64,000 nt of DNA from Dirofilaria immitis (taxonomy: Eukaryota > Nematoda > Chromadorea > Rhabditida > Onchocercidae). Location of the stretch: NCBI GenBank assembly GCA_024305405.1, contig JAKNDB010000109.1, positions 186,001 through 250,000 of the forward strand, read 5' to 3'. Below, one piece after another: positions 37,201-49,652 of the stretch; the first letter of the stretch is position 1; each line of letters starts with the position of its first letter. A model generated the notes under the pieces. It made no database searches. It was not told the DNA's origin and saw nothing but the letters and a program-made list of their open reading frames with translations. Position numbers and translations under genes: made by a program.

Positions 37201-40200
37201 GCGGATTTGCTAATTGGGTATCGGTGCTGCTTGGAAGTTATTCGTGTTTATACGCCACCATTAATCGTCTTTCACAAATCTGCATTTCTGGGTTTACGGC
37301 AGTTTTCTTCATGTCCACTAATTCGTGCTTTTCTTGATAGCTTGCTTTTCCAGTCTTTCATATCTGAACGCGGGTTACCTTTCCGAATTTGCGATTTATT
37401 CGACGAAGTGAGTAATTTTGTAATACGCGAAGGAAGAAAAATAATTTAAATTGATATGAAAAATGTATGGCAAAGAAATATTTGAAAGCATACCAATTAT
37501 TCTGGATTGTTTTGTAGTAGGTATGTAATTTATGCAGTATCATGTGAAGTGAATTATTGATATTGTAGCTTGTTGCTCAGATTAGCGAACAATCAAATGG
37601 TCAATTAACTCCAAGAACAACCAGTATGGAAAGTATCACTGAAATTGCTGAAAAATTACTTGAGAATGTATTTTTCTTTCATTATTTCTGAATTTACTTT
37701 TAAATGATGACTTTTGCTCCATTACTTATTATGTAAACATTTTCGCGCATACGTTAACATTGTCTTTATTAACTTTTTTCAGGAAAGGCAAGAAACTCCA
37801 TTTTCAGTTACTCCATTTGTAACTCAGCAACGGTTTATAGTTTCATTTTCATCTACAAAATTACGTCTTATTAATAATGATTTGGTTAGTGTTATTCAAA
37901 TATTTTTTGTATTTTCTTGCGATTAGAATTATTAGGCTATCAAGGTTTTATTTTGAAATGGAATTCATATTAAAATCCTTAATTATTTGGCTTCATCAAA
38001 TTTCGGCTTTGTTTGAAATCTTATATATTTCTTACATATATTGTTCAAGGTATCGCAGATAATGAAGCGTAAGCTGAAAACGATCCCAAATAAGATAGCA
38101 CCTGTATTATGTCCTCGTCGTGTTCATGCTACGCCCTGGATTATTGCTAAAGAAGAACGTATGGGAGCAGTTTCGAGACGTTTACAAGTTCTTAGTAGCT
38201 GTCTACACCATATATTTGATTTCAAATTATCTGATGCTAGAAAGGTAATAATTTTGGTTGTCGAGAATTTTCAGTTATTTCCTTTAATATTCGGTGTCTT
38301 GAAAGCATTGTATACAAAGAAACTTGGAAGAAAAGTATTTTTTTATTTCTATTAGAAAAAAAAATTGATATATACCTGATTCCAGATAATGTGTGCAGTG
38401 GAGTTGTCAATGCGAAGTGTTAATGCTCGTGTAGCATTTTGTCAGTTGCTGTGGAAAAATCTTGCTCCAGTCAATCGTGCAACGTTATTTCCACAGCAAT
38501 TTGAATTAATTGTACGATTAATGAACTGCGCTCTCAATGTATATTTTTTCTCTAAAAAAAACTATATACATAAGCTAGAATTTACCAGACGTTCGAGGAA
38601 AATTTTGGTGTATTTTGGAGCAAAAATTATGAAATGGCTTAAATTTAATGAATTGTCAACTAAATAACTAGACTGGATGACTCAGCTCAGCTGAATAAAC
38701 TTTTATTTATATTGACTGCTGAATTATACATCGAAATTTTTAGCAAGAATCCAGAGAAGATGAACACGGAATTGCCTATGCCATGCTATACCTCTCTAAC
38801 ATTTATTGCAGGGTATTATTGTTTTAAATTAACAAATTTGGTTTTTTGAATTTTTTTGCTTGCCGAGAAATCTTGTCCTTATTTGTTGTGGGTATAATGA
38901 AAAAATTTTGTTATAGCGCTTGACAGCTGGCGTACATCAATTTGCATATACTTGCATTCAAGAACATGCAGTATGGGATAATCAGCAGTTCTGGGAAGCA
39001 GCATTCTTCCATGACGTTCATCGACAGATCAGACGGCTTTATTTACCGGCACGGGAAGAATCAGATTGTCCATTTCCTCTGAAAGAAGTATATACTAGTT
39101 CGGTTAAAGCACTTCCTAAATAATTGATTATTTAAATATCAGCTTCATTATCATTCATTTTTCTATCCAAAGCTAACCGCTGAAAATTATTTTTACAATC
39201 GCAAAAATTCTTAATTGTATTCGGAAGTCTCATCTTTCAATAGAGAAAGCAACAAGAAGATGTACAAAGGGAAAAACATCAAATTTTAATTTAGGACTAC
39301 TTTTTTACAGTAATAAGAAAAACCTAAGGGTTAAGCATAAGTTTTAGAATGTTACGGATACATGGAATTTGATGGAAAAGCCTTCTGGAATGGACTTAGT
39401 CAGTGATCAGCTGGCAACTATGTCAAGTGTTAAAGATGACGAAATCGAAAAACGTGCAACAGACGAAAATTCGATTGTTTATGGACAGGTACATTATTTG
39501 GAGATCTAATGAACTAGATACTGTAGATTGAATTCGTCAAGTCTTTAGCATTTTCGTTAATTGTTTTAAAGGGAATGTTAGATGAGATTGAATTGACAAA
39601 TAAAACGGTATTTCATGCACATGTGTTTTTCATCAATTCCTTTTTTCGTCTCATTGGCTGCAGGTTATATATATATACTTTTTCATCTGGTTCTTTTACA
39701 TTCCTTTATACAAATGTTTAAGATTATCTTGTTATCTTAACTTATACTATATTTGTTTTCTATGATATGAGTGTCGATTATGCATGAGTATTTCATAAAT
39801 AATTAAATATTTCATAAATAATCCATTAATTGCATGTATTCGTAAATACGTATTTTCTGTTTTTCTATACGGAATCTATTTTTAGGCTAAACATTATATT
39901 AATTTAATGGTATATATGCGAGTACCACTGGATGTTTCAAAGCTTCGTCGTGTTAATGTGCGGGAATTGGAAAAGCGAAGTGATCGGAGTGGTAGAAAAC
40001 GTGATTTTGATGAAGAAACTGAACTGTCGATCAGTGAAAGTGAAGTGGAAAGTGGTTTTATTGAAGCGGATTCAACAGATTTGGGAAATTGTACTGTTCG
40101 ATGGATTAGCAGGTTAATTCTGTTTTTCTTATTTCTCGAATGGTCATTACTGTGGAACTTTTTAAAATGATTAAAAAAGTAAACCTTTGATTACTTTGCT

Positions 40201-43200
40201 AAAATTGCCTTTAGTGAATCTCTTCTGCGTTTTACAGGCTCATCGATCGTATTTGTTCATCAGCTGGTTTAGAGCAACCTCAAATTGAAAGTCTTTGTGG
40301 AGAAATACCGGGCTTCGTTGCACTGCATATCGATAATTTGGAACAAGTTTATACTGAAAGTAAACGTCTTTCACCTTTGCATAAGGTTAGAGATTTAACT
40401 TTGTTAAAATAATTAAATTTGTCGCTTCACCACTAATGCGAATCTAAGTAGCAAACAACTTGACTAAATGGTTTAGTTTGATATTATAAAGCTTCTAAGA
40501 TTTACTTAGGAAGATTTTACAAACTTCATCTGATATACTTTCACTCTACTATGAGGGAAAATGCTACATTAAAAGCTGGTCAATTCAGATTTCTTATTAA
40601 TATTTTCCGTTTGTTTTATACTCATTTACAAATTCATTTGCAGCCGAAATTATTACAACCAGCACTTTTACTACCGTCTGAACGTATTATTGCTGGAGGA
40701 TTGCGAGTATTTTTGTTAGCCGACGGACGTGTAATGAGTACAACGTGTGGTGAAACACCGCAAAGCCTCCTTCCGGCAGAAGGAGCTATTTTCCTAACCA
40801 ATTATCGGGTTGTATTCAAAGGACAGCCTTGCGATTTATTGCGTACGTTTATGAATTGTTTCATTTTTGTTTTTGCCGAATTAAATTGCACCGAATTTTT
40901 TGTTTAAAACTTCTTTTGACAATCTTACAATAGCAAAATTTGAAGTGGAAGTAAATTGCAGTATGCGAGCAAGTTGTTGTACGCTCAGTGACAGTTATGT
41001 CAATAACGAAGGAGAAATTAATCGGTGATGCTTCATCTCAAAGCTCTCAGCTTGAGGGTATTCCTGTACGTGTGGCGCATCAATTACATGATGCTTTCCA
41101 GATACGAAGTTCGGGTTTTCAAGTAAATTATTAATTATTGAAGTTATTTCATGTTATCATTGTCTTATTATGCGTATTGTTTAATCACTGTTTATTCATA
41201 TACTTCTTGTTTATTTTTCCATTATATATTTTTCTTCACTTGACTGTACTTTTTACGACTGAAATATTCATACTCCTCGTTGACTATTTTTAGCTTATGA
41301 AATTTGCATTTGATGAAGAAGTACCGAGTGAGAAAGCAGAGGAATTCATGGAAGCTTTGAGTAGTTTACGATGGGCATCTGTTTTACCACATACACTATT
41401 TGCTTATTCAACTGCTTCATCAGTACTTTCATCAACTTTAGGTGGTATCACATCGAAGCATAAATATGGAACGATGAAGTAATTACATTTACTCTTTTTA
41501 TTTAATTTTATTGCACTCGGTTATAGCCCCGCGATTAAGCTGTCAAGTTGTAGAATTTCCAAAATTTTTATCCCATGAGTCAATTTGAGGTTGCTCAAAA
41601 ATTTCATATATCTGTTCCCAACTCGATTTCTGGTGATTTAATTGAGTGATAAAATTATACTTTTATTTTCTTCTTTGATATTGAAAGTCTTTAGCGAATG
41701 TTATTCTCAGAATAAATTGCAGAGAATTAAAGAAGGCGTTAATGCGAAATCCATTAAAAGAAAGAAAACGATTCCGGCCGCCACCTAAGTCATTGCTATC
41801 AGTTCCGAAGAATGGTGACGCTGGTACATTGTTGTCACCTGGTACATCACCTCGTTCGTCGAAAAATGATTATTTGGATCTATCGGGTGAGTGTTTGGTC
41901 TTCCAAAAGTTTCAAACTTTGTGAAAGCTTTGAATACACATGTTAGTTAGTTTTTTTTCAAGTTCTTGTTAATCATTTCAAATATTGATTAGGAGAAATG
42001 ATAGATCCAACAACAAGTGGATTGCATCATCATTATTTGGTTGATTATGATCGACTAGGCTTGAATCATGGCTCTTTTCGATTAACGAATGTAAATCGTC
42101 GTTATGAGCTGACAAAGAGGTTTTTCTATAAGCTTTGCTAATTATGTAGGCATTCAGCTCACGATTGTTAAAGTAATCTTCGTGTTGTTCTTGTAAAGCA
42201 TTTAATTTCCGCTTAATGGCACATTTGAAGCATTTGTTAGTGGTTAGAATAGTAAGTTGAGGATGATCGGTTCAGGAGATTTTGACCCGATATAATTACT
42301 AATTTCTTTTTGAAAGAAAAGATCGTAAGAGATTTGCACTGATGTAGATTTTTCAGTTGCGATTTCAGAATTGCCAGTAATTTCTGAAAGTAAAGTTTTA
42401 TCTCTTTTTTGTTTTCAGCTACCCAAATATTGTAGCGGTACCTACAAATACACCTGATGATAATTTTACAAAAATCTGCAAAGGATTCAGACATGGTCGT
42501 TTCCCAGTAATTACATGGAAAAGTGACAACGGTGCGCTACTTGTACGTGGTGCCGGCTTCACTTCGCAAACAATGGTCAGTCGGTTAAGGAAGCAAGCAA
42601 ATTTCCTCGGTAATAGTGATAATCAAAATATGGGTTATGGCGGTTCTTACATGTCCCTTAATCCACGTGATATGGTTCTTCCAAATAGCGTTGAATTACA
42701 GGTATATTTACGAATTACTTTTTGGCGGTAAACCGTAAAGTTTTCCTTTTTTGTAGGTGGTATTTATCTTTTGAGCTAGTCAGAATTTTAAAAAGCATTG
42801 TCATCCATTACAATTTTAAAAAGTAAACTGTTAGCCCAATACAACTTTAAAAATGTTACTTCAGCTTATTTTATTTTTTCAAATTAATTTATTAGGAAAG
42901 ATACGTTTCTATGTTCGCGGCACTTTCACCGAGGATGACAAACGCAGATGGCCATTCGTTGATGTCAGAATCAGTGGAATCATTATTGTCACTCTATTCG
43001 ATGATTACGGCTGATGGTTTATCTTTAAATTCCGGTACGCCTGATTTATATCGTAAGTCACAAACGGACATTGCCCGACATGCAGCAAATTTTGTCCGAA
43101 ATAGTGGAGGAAGATCTGGAATAAAACGTAACTTATCTATGCAATTATTTTTGTTTTCTTTGGATGAACTTTTTAGACGCTTTCTTTGTTAATGTATTTT

Positions 43201-46200
43201 TTCCTTGTAGGTAACATAATTTAGCAGATATTCCAGCTGTAAATGGCGATCGGTTTATCGGCTATGCGGACTATGGTAGCAGTATCCAGCTACGACACAC
43301 AAATTTAGGATGGGGACAGACGGTGAAACCGTTGATCAGTCTCACAAGAAAGGCATTATACGTTTTAGGAGATAGAAGTCAAGCTAAGGTTGCTTTTAGC
43401 ACATATCCGTACATTTCCAACATTTAATATTTATATATATTTTTGAATTGAAATTTATAAAGTAGTGCTTTATATATATTTTTGAATTGAAATTTATAAA
43501 GTAGGGATGCATTTCTACGCGTCTTGAATTTGAATTGTATGTATTTATTTAAATTATTTTCAGATGCTGAAGTTGGACAAAAGGTGTGAATTCATTCCTG
43601 TGAATTATCCATCAGCGCATAATGTGAAGATAGCCTTTAAAAATTCTTGCGTGCAGCTTGCCCAAGCTGGCCACTATATGACGACCCATCTCTTACTTTC
43701 CTGAAGCAGATCGATGAATCTTTGTGGTTGCATATGGTAGGCGAGATATTTTAGTATTATTGAAATATCGTAAATCCAGAAATTTTAGAACTTTCTGTTA
43801 CATATGTTAACAATTTCAGGTGTCTTCATTGTTGCATCTAGCTTGTGCAATAGTGGATTTGATTGATGTGCAGCTTTCAACTGTAATTATATGCGTTGAA
43901 GATGGGTGGGATGCTACTTGTCAGCTTACGGCTCTTTCAGAGCTTCTTCTTGATCCTTACTACAGGTTTGCATTAGTTTTTTAGATGAGTAATTTTTTTG
44001 CAGTAACTGATTTAGATTTCAATTCTTTTCATGCCTCAAATATAAATAGCCAATATATAGTACGAATGTACTGCAGGACATTTGAAGGATTTCGAGTTTT
44101 GGTAGAAAAAGAATGGCTTGCATTTGGACATCGTTTCTCTCATCGTCACAATCATTCAGCTGCATCGCAAAGCAGTGGCATTGCGCCAATGTTTTTATTA
44201 TTCTTGGACGCAGTACATCAGGCTTGTCGTTATGCTTGATAACAGTAGCATTGCGAAATCCGAAATACATCACCGTTATCATAAAAATAAATTAATATTA
44301 GCATAAACTTTCGTAATTTGAAAATGCATTTTTAGACATGGGAACAGTATCCATCAGCATTCGAATTCAATGATTTTTACCTTCGTTTTCTTGCTTATCA
44401 TTCTACCTCTGCATGTTTTCGCACATTTTACATGATTCGGAAGCGGAGCGGATCAAGTTTGATTCTCTTACCTTATCGGCAGGAGAACCACGTACCGCAT
44501 CGGTGTGGACATATATTGATGAGAAACGTCTTGGGTAATTATGTATTTTACATAGATCAAGCTTACGTTTTGCTACAAATACTGCTTTTCCTACTTTTTG
44601 GATATTGTTTCAGATCGTCTGTGTTTGAAAATTTCATGTATGTTGCCGAAATGCACACTATTTTACGTCCACAGTCGAGTGTAGCCAGCATAACAGTATG
44701 GCTTTTTATTGCGAAGACCATTTGGCACATGGATCACCTTACGATATTGGTAAATTTTCCAACTGTTTCGCAATTTTTTCATTTTTTTTTTTTGTTGAAT
44801 GAATAATTTTCAGATTTTGATTTTGAAAAATCCTCGCTGATAGCAAATGTCTTTCTTTGATTTTTCAAATTTTCATAATTACTTAATATATTAAAAATGC
44901 TTAACAAAAAAATTTGTTATTTTTACAGAAATAGCTGAGATGGAGCAGCAACAACGTGAAGATGAACATCAAGAATCGTTGGTTGATGTTGGTGCTTCAG
45001 TTTCCTCGTCTAGGAGATTACTGGATGCAAACTATCGTTGTACACATTTTCTTCTTCTCGATTCGTTTTCGTCTTTAATTGAGGTATGAGTGAAAATTCT
45101 ATTGTGTAGATTGTATATATTTTCATGACAACAAAAGAATCATTTTTAAAGAGTTATTGAAATTTCTTACAGAGATTCGTTCGATTGCGTCCACTTCGCA
45201 CTAGTGAAGACGAGAAGACCATGGAATCATGGCATACATTGATTGCAGCAGCAAATGATCGTGCAATGCAAATTTCATGCTTTCAAGTTGATTTTAGAAA
45301 AGTTTTGGACGTAATAAACTGTAATAAAATTGACCGTATGCTCATAAAAATGATCTTATAATCATACGCTTTCCTTCATCCATTTCCCTATCGTTCTCCT
45401 TAATAATATTATGAAGTATCATTGCCTAGCAAAGACAGCATTTGAAGGAATTTTGATTTGAAGTTGTAATTTGTGTAAATTTTTTTATATTGTCGTTCCT
45501 TTGCTTCGATCTGATAATTTCATTTTAATATATATAAAAATGATCTAGCGCGATGAAGATGCAAGTGCTGTAACCATTTGGCATCGTTATGTGCAAAGAG
45601 CTGTTCAAAAGAAGGAAACTGTCAAGCTTTTACTTCATGGTATATCACGACAACAAAGCTCTACACGATTAAGGGATAGTACAGCAAGCACGTAAGTTAT
45701 TTATTGATAATTTTCTCTTGCCAGTTTTTCAAAAAGAAATAATAATGAGCGAAAGTAACTGATTTTGATTAATATAGGAGTTAAGAATGTTTTATTGATC
45801 GTAGTGTGCATGCGAAAACTTTCTAGTATTCTGTATATTGTAATGAGCAAAAAAAGAACCATCTATTATCATAAATCTGTGCAAATGTTATTGTATTTTG
45901 AAACAAACTACAGCTTTAACTAGGTCATTCCTTAAGATGTAACTTATTTCGCTGCTGATATGCAGTAATTTCTGAGAATCTTTTCTTCGAATCATTGAAT
46001 ACGTCATTCTAAATATTAAGTCATAATGATACAGGGAATTTTCTAGAAATTCGGGTCATCATTTCATTTCACAGCAAGTCACTCCTGGAGATGCATGTGC
46101 AGTATGCCATCAGAATGTTCCAGGTGTTGTAGTACGTACAGGTTGGGTTTCGCATCTCTCTTTTTAATATTAATAATTGCTCATTCATTGAAAATTTCTA

Positions 46201-47290
46201 ACTTTGAAGTTCAGCATTTTTACAATAAATTCGAATACTTATAAAAATAAATATACATTTTTCAGTTCATCGATGTTTGGGATGTGGTATGGTTTGCCAT
46301 GAAAAATGTTCTGCTCTTGTATCTTCTACTTGTCCTAATATGGAGGAAAAACGATTAGTGGTGACGGCCAAATGTGATCTTCCAGCAGTTTCTAAACGTT
46401 GTGCAACTTATACAGGTTAATTTCTTTCTCTCAAAATTATCCAGACCCGATGCATTATATATTTTTGCAATATTCCTGATTAATGCTTACCTCCACAAAA
46501 TGCGCTATATTGATTAATTTGTTACTGTGATAAAAGTCAAATTAATGATCAGCATTCTTTCAAGAAAAGGTTTAATAAGATTTGACCTCGAATCTGTATA
46601 GAATTTCATTGCTTCATATTTTTTGTTTTTTTTTTTATTTTAGTTAACTTTGAGAGTTCAATTACAGCAGACACAAAGACACTAACGATGAGTGCAAGTT
46701 ATCCTCATGCTGGTGCTACATATAGCGGATTTTTAATGAAAAAGGCGCTACATTCAAAATGTGGAAACCTCGCTGGTTCGTCCTGGATTCAAACAGACAT
46801 CAGGTTCTGAACTCAAGCAAATAAGCTTTTATTTTCTTTTAAAATCTGTAAGCTTTTTATCTTTTTTGGTCCTTTATTTGTATTTTTTATGTTTTTGTAA
46901 TTTATTATCTAAGCTTTTAGTTGAGGTACTATGAGAATGAAGCAGATATAAATTGTCGCGGTGTCATTGATTTAGCGGACGTGAAATCTGTCGAAATAGC
47001 TGCCAGCCATGCATTGAGGAAGCCGCTTTTGGAGGTATGAATCTTAGATTTACCTATAAATAACTTTTTTGGTAGATTAAAATTTTAAATTTTATACCGA
47101 TTAGGTTTGCTTATTTTAACAGTTTAAGTGTTTTCAATTTCAATTATGTTTTATATGCTTGATTTATAGTTTTTACAAGTTGTGTATTATTTAGGTCCGT
47201 ACCTCTAGACGTGCATATTCACTGCTTGCTGATACGAAAATCGACGCTGATTTATGGTTGGAAAAGATTTTAGCTGCTTTGCACGATTGA
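34203..47290 (+). CDS. mtm-5: SET-binding factor / MTMR5-MTMR13-type pseudophosphatase (DENN-GRAM-MTM-C1-PH)
   Basis: About 40 exons, roughly 2,045 residues: 34203-34278, 34475-34609, 34964-35073, 35562-35714, 35848-36058, 36209-36344, 36692-36911, 37017-37094, 37165-37407, 37569-37667, 37783-37884, 38050-38244, 38386-38538, 38744-38812, 38917-39087, 39348-39488, 39572-39663, 39886-40112, 40238-40385, 40644-40842, 40962-41122, 41294-41478, 41723-41886, 41993-42119, 42419-42701, 42896-43127, 43225-43388, 43564-43736, 43820-43965, 44077-44221, 44336-44534, 44614-44749, 44929-45083, 45173-45310, 45549-45691, 46035-46141, 46266-46415, 46644-46803, 46921-47034, 47195-47290. Domains: DENN ([31 protein letters not shown]), SBF linker, GRAM ([17 protein letters not shown]), myotubularin fold with dead loop [10 protein letters not shown]1 zinc finger, PH. 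SBFs bind active myotubularins and their DENN part acts on Rab GTPases. Six exons are one base short: T-runs 35015-35019, 39641-39646, 44426-44429, 44703-44707; A-run 46739-46743; CC at 43671. The first exon joins the second out of phase, so the 5' end is unresolved. Confidence 0.93.
35663..35719 (+). repeat. 28/29-bp exonic tandem duplication duplicating a splice donor
   Basis: Two copies end identically in GATTTATTCAGAGTAAC, one in the DENN exon at 35663-35690 and one at 35691-35719. Each contains the donor CAGA|GTAAC. Using the second donor (exon end 35714) keeps the frame and inserts nine residues before PFFDLFR. Using the first donor (35685) leaves the exon out of phase by one base. Confidence 0.85.
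43426..43505. repeat. ~40-bp tandem duplication in an SBF intron
   Basis: TTTATATATATTTTTGAATT followed by GAAATTTATAAAGTAG occurs twice in a row in the intron between exons 43225-43388 and 43564-43736. Confidence 0.88.
44222..44335 (+). other. predicted GC-AG intron in the SBF gene
   Basis: The exon ending DAVHQ (CAT CAG at 44216-44221) is followed by GCTTGT, not GT. A donor at GC gives phase 0 and joins directly to the next exon ([11 protein letters not shown], starting 44336 after TTTTTAG), reproducing the family's continuous sequence. No GT nearby gives the right phase. Confidence 0.6.
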
Positions 47291-49199
47291 CGATGAATGA
47301 TTGGGTACGTTTGCTTATGTGTTTGGATTTTTCAATTTGGCTTTTATGTAGCCTATTATTGCGCTGAGTTTTACAGTCAGTAACTAGAATTGTTTGTTGA
47401 TTCATTGTAGCATGTTTGGCACATGTAGCTGGATTTTATGCTAAACAGGCCATGGACAAGTTTGCCGTAGAAATTGACGATGCAAGTTGCAAAACTGTCT
47501 CGCTTGATGCATTTGTTTTTTTAAACGTCGATGGTTTGCACTAGCTAATTTTATTTGGCCAGTATTGTTGCTAGTTTTTAGCTTTTGATATCTATGTCTT
47601 AAAACTGAGCTATAAAATATATTAATTAAGCATTTGTTTTTTACCTGTAAACAGTGTCTTGCGTGCCATTTTTCTTTTTGTTTTCGAAAAGTTTTGATTT
47701 AGTTTTTAAATTGGAAATTTGCAAAAATAAAAAAGATAGTGTATTTTGTTGTTAGAGCTGTTCATTGATGAATAGGAAAGCATCTTTTTTGTGTCCATTG
47801 AAATTTCTTCCCAGTTTGACAACTCAAATCTTGTAACCTTGCCATCATGTTCTTGCCCATTTTTGTTACTTCATTGCTTTTTTTTCAATATGTATGACTT
47901 TTTTGTCTTTACTTGTTTTTTTTTGTACTAAGATTGTTGCTTCAAGAAGCTTTAGAAATATTTAGTAAGTAATGAATTTTCTTTCTTTAGTTGTAAATAG
48001 TTTGCTGGTCGAATAAGAAATATTAAGAAGTACGTCCTGGTCAAACAAGGAATGATTCAGCAATGAAATGTAAAATAATTTAATATAAAGGATCACGTCA
48101 TTAATAAACTAAAAGGACAATGCCCATAATATAAAAGTTAGTCTTATGGTCAGATAAGAAATAGTTTAATGATTAGATCCTTTTTTTGTTTTTTGTTTGA
48201 TTGCATTTATTATGATTTCTCAGTTTGCTAGATCTTTTAAGAATAAGCTGCATTATATTAGAAATTCAATATTTCTATTTTAGATGTTTCTATGCATTTA
48301 TTAAATTTTCTTATTTATTAGCAGCAGTTGAATTCTATTCCATGCATTCATGACAATAAATGTAAATAATATTTCATGCTGAAGAAATCAGAAAATGCAT
48401 TTCTGAAAGCATATATGCAAACGAAAGTAATCGCATGGGAAGAATTTTATGCTGCTGTTTTTATTCATTTTGATTCGAAAAATTTTAATGTTTTTATAGA
48501 TGACATATTTAAGTCTGCTTTTTCGTTATCGTTGTTACAACGAAATCGAAGAAAAGAAAAATGTTTGATTGCATGAAGTTTCTAATTAATGAAAGTCAAT
48601 TTCCGGAATGGTCAATTTTATTTAATTTGATTAATTTATTTCTGACCAAATGATTTTTGATAAATGGAAAAAGTAGAGTTGAGAGATAAAATTCAATGAA
48701 TAAGCATGAATATATTTTGTACCTGTAATAATACAGTTCTAATAGAAATTCAAATAGTTTGTTATCTCAATACTTGTAAATTCTTATAAAGGCAGTTTTA
48801 ATAATCATTCATTATTCTAATTAAAGTAAATTCTTCATACCGGAATATCTAGAAAAATAAGGCTGAATCAGCGAATTCATAATATTTAGTTGTTGTACTT
48901 ACATAAATGGAGTATTTAAAAATATAATAATTAAAATATGGCGTAATTTATCCAATAGATTAGTGGAAATGCATTAAGCAAAAATTGTTTTGAAAGAAAT
49001 TGTAAAAGAATGAATTAAACTTAAGAAATGGACATCGAATTCCCATTTTAGATGTTCGATGAAATTTATCGCTCAAGTATTTTATCCGGAAAAACTTCAA
49101 ATGCATAATTATTTACTTATTTATTTGCTAGTTTTTTCATTTACAAGTACTGATTTGATTCCAGATTCCCTCAAATTTTCTTAAAATATATAAATTCAA
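47291..49199. other. 3' flank of the SBF gene, no gene recognised
   Basis: Composition is intermediate (less AT-rich than the outer intergenic DNA). An open frame at 48376-48576 and several short ones show no recognised motif. AATAAA-like signals occur near 48106 and 48354. This could be a long 3' untranslated region followed by a spacer. Confidence 0.4.
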
Positions 49200-49212
49200 A
49201 ACCTGAATTTCA

Positions 49213-49652
49213 GATAAATAATTTGAGGCCTCATTTAAAGCATTGCGAGGAAATGAATACTCGATGTGGAGCGTTTTTTTTGTGCTCGAGATTTAGATTA
49301 AATGTTAGCATCATTGCAACATTAAATTTTGTCTTAAGTTGGGATTCTAAATTAAAATTTCTGAATTTAATTGTAGGTTTCGTAAAGTTCAGCAGCGAAA
49401 TAAGCTTTCTGCATTGATTTTTCGCAGTATTTTGGATGAAACTTATCGAAAATTTTTGGGAAATTACGATAAATTTTTATTTCGATTTCTTCTGGGCATT
49501 CTATTTCACGTCGATGATTCGGTCGGGAATGAAAGTGCTATTTTGTCGAAAAGATATGCTGTCGAGAAATTGATTTCAAATATTAGGTGTCAGATTTTCG
49601 AGGAATGTTTGTATTTGTTGAGTATTTATCCAATTATATTCATTAAGATTTG
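49213..49652 (+). other. possible two-exon coding fragment, unidentified
   Basis: A GC-elevated stretch at about 49213-49300 (NLRPHLKHCEEMNTRCGAFF) is followed, after an ATTGTAG acceptor near 49376, by an open frame containing KVQQRNKLSALIFRSILDET and RYAVEKLISNIRCQIFEECL, stopping at 49650-49652. Composition and helical character suggest coding sequence, but the joins are not certain and I recognise no family. It could be an alternative 3' exon of the upstream gene, a small gene or a decayed one. Confidence 0.25.

Noticed and set aside
44019..44282. Minus-strand open frame in the SBF gene
   Set aside because: It is the antisense shadow of the exon at 44077-44221, which is confirmed by splice phase and family motifs.
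48376..48576. 66-codon open frame downstream of SBF
   Set aside because: No motif, no splice context and no conservation evidence; it may be 3' untranslated sequence.
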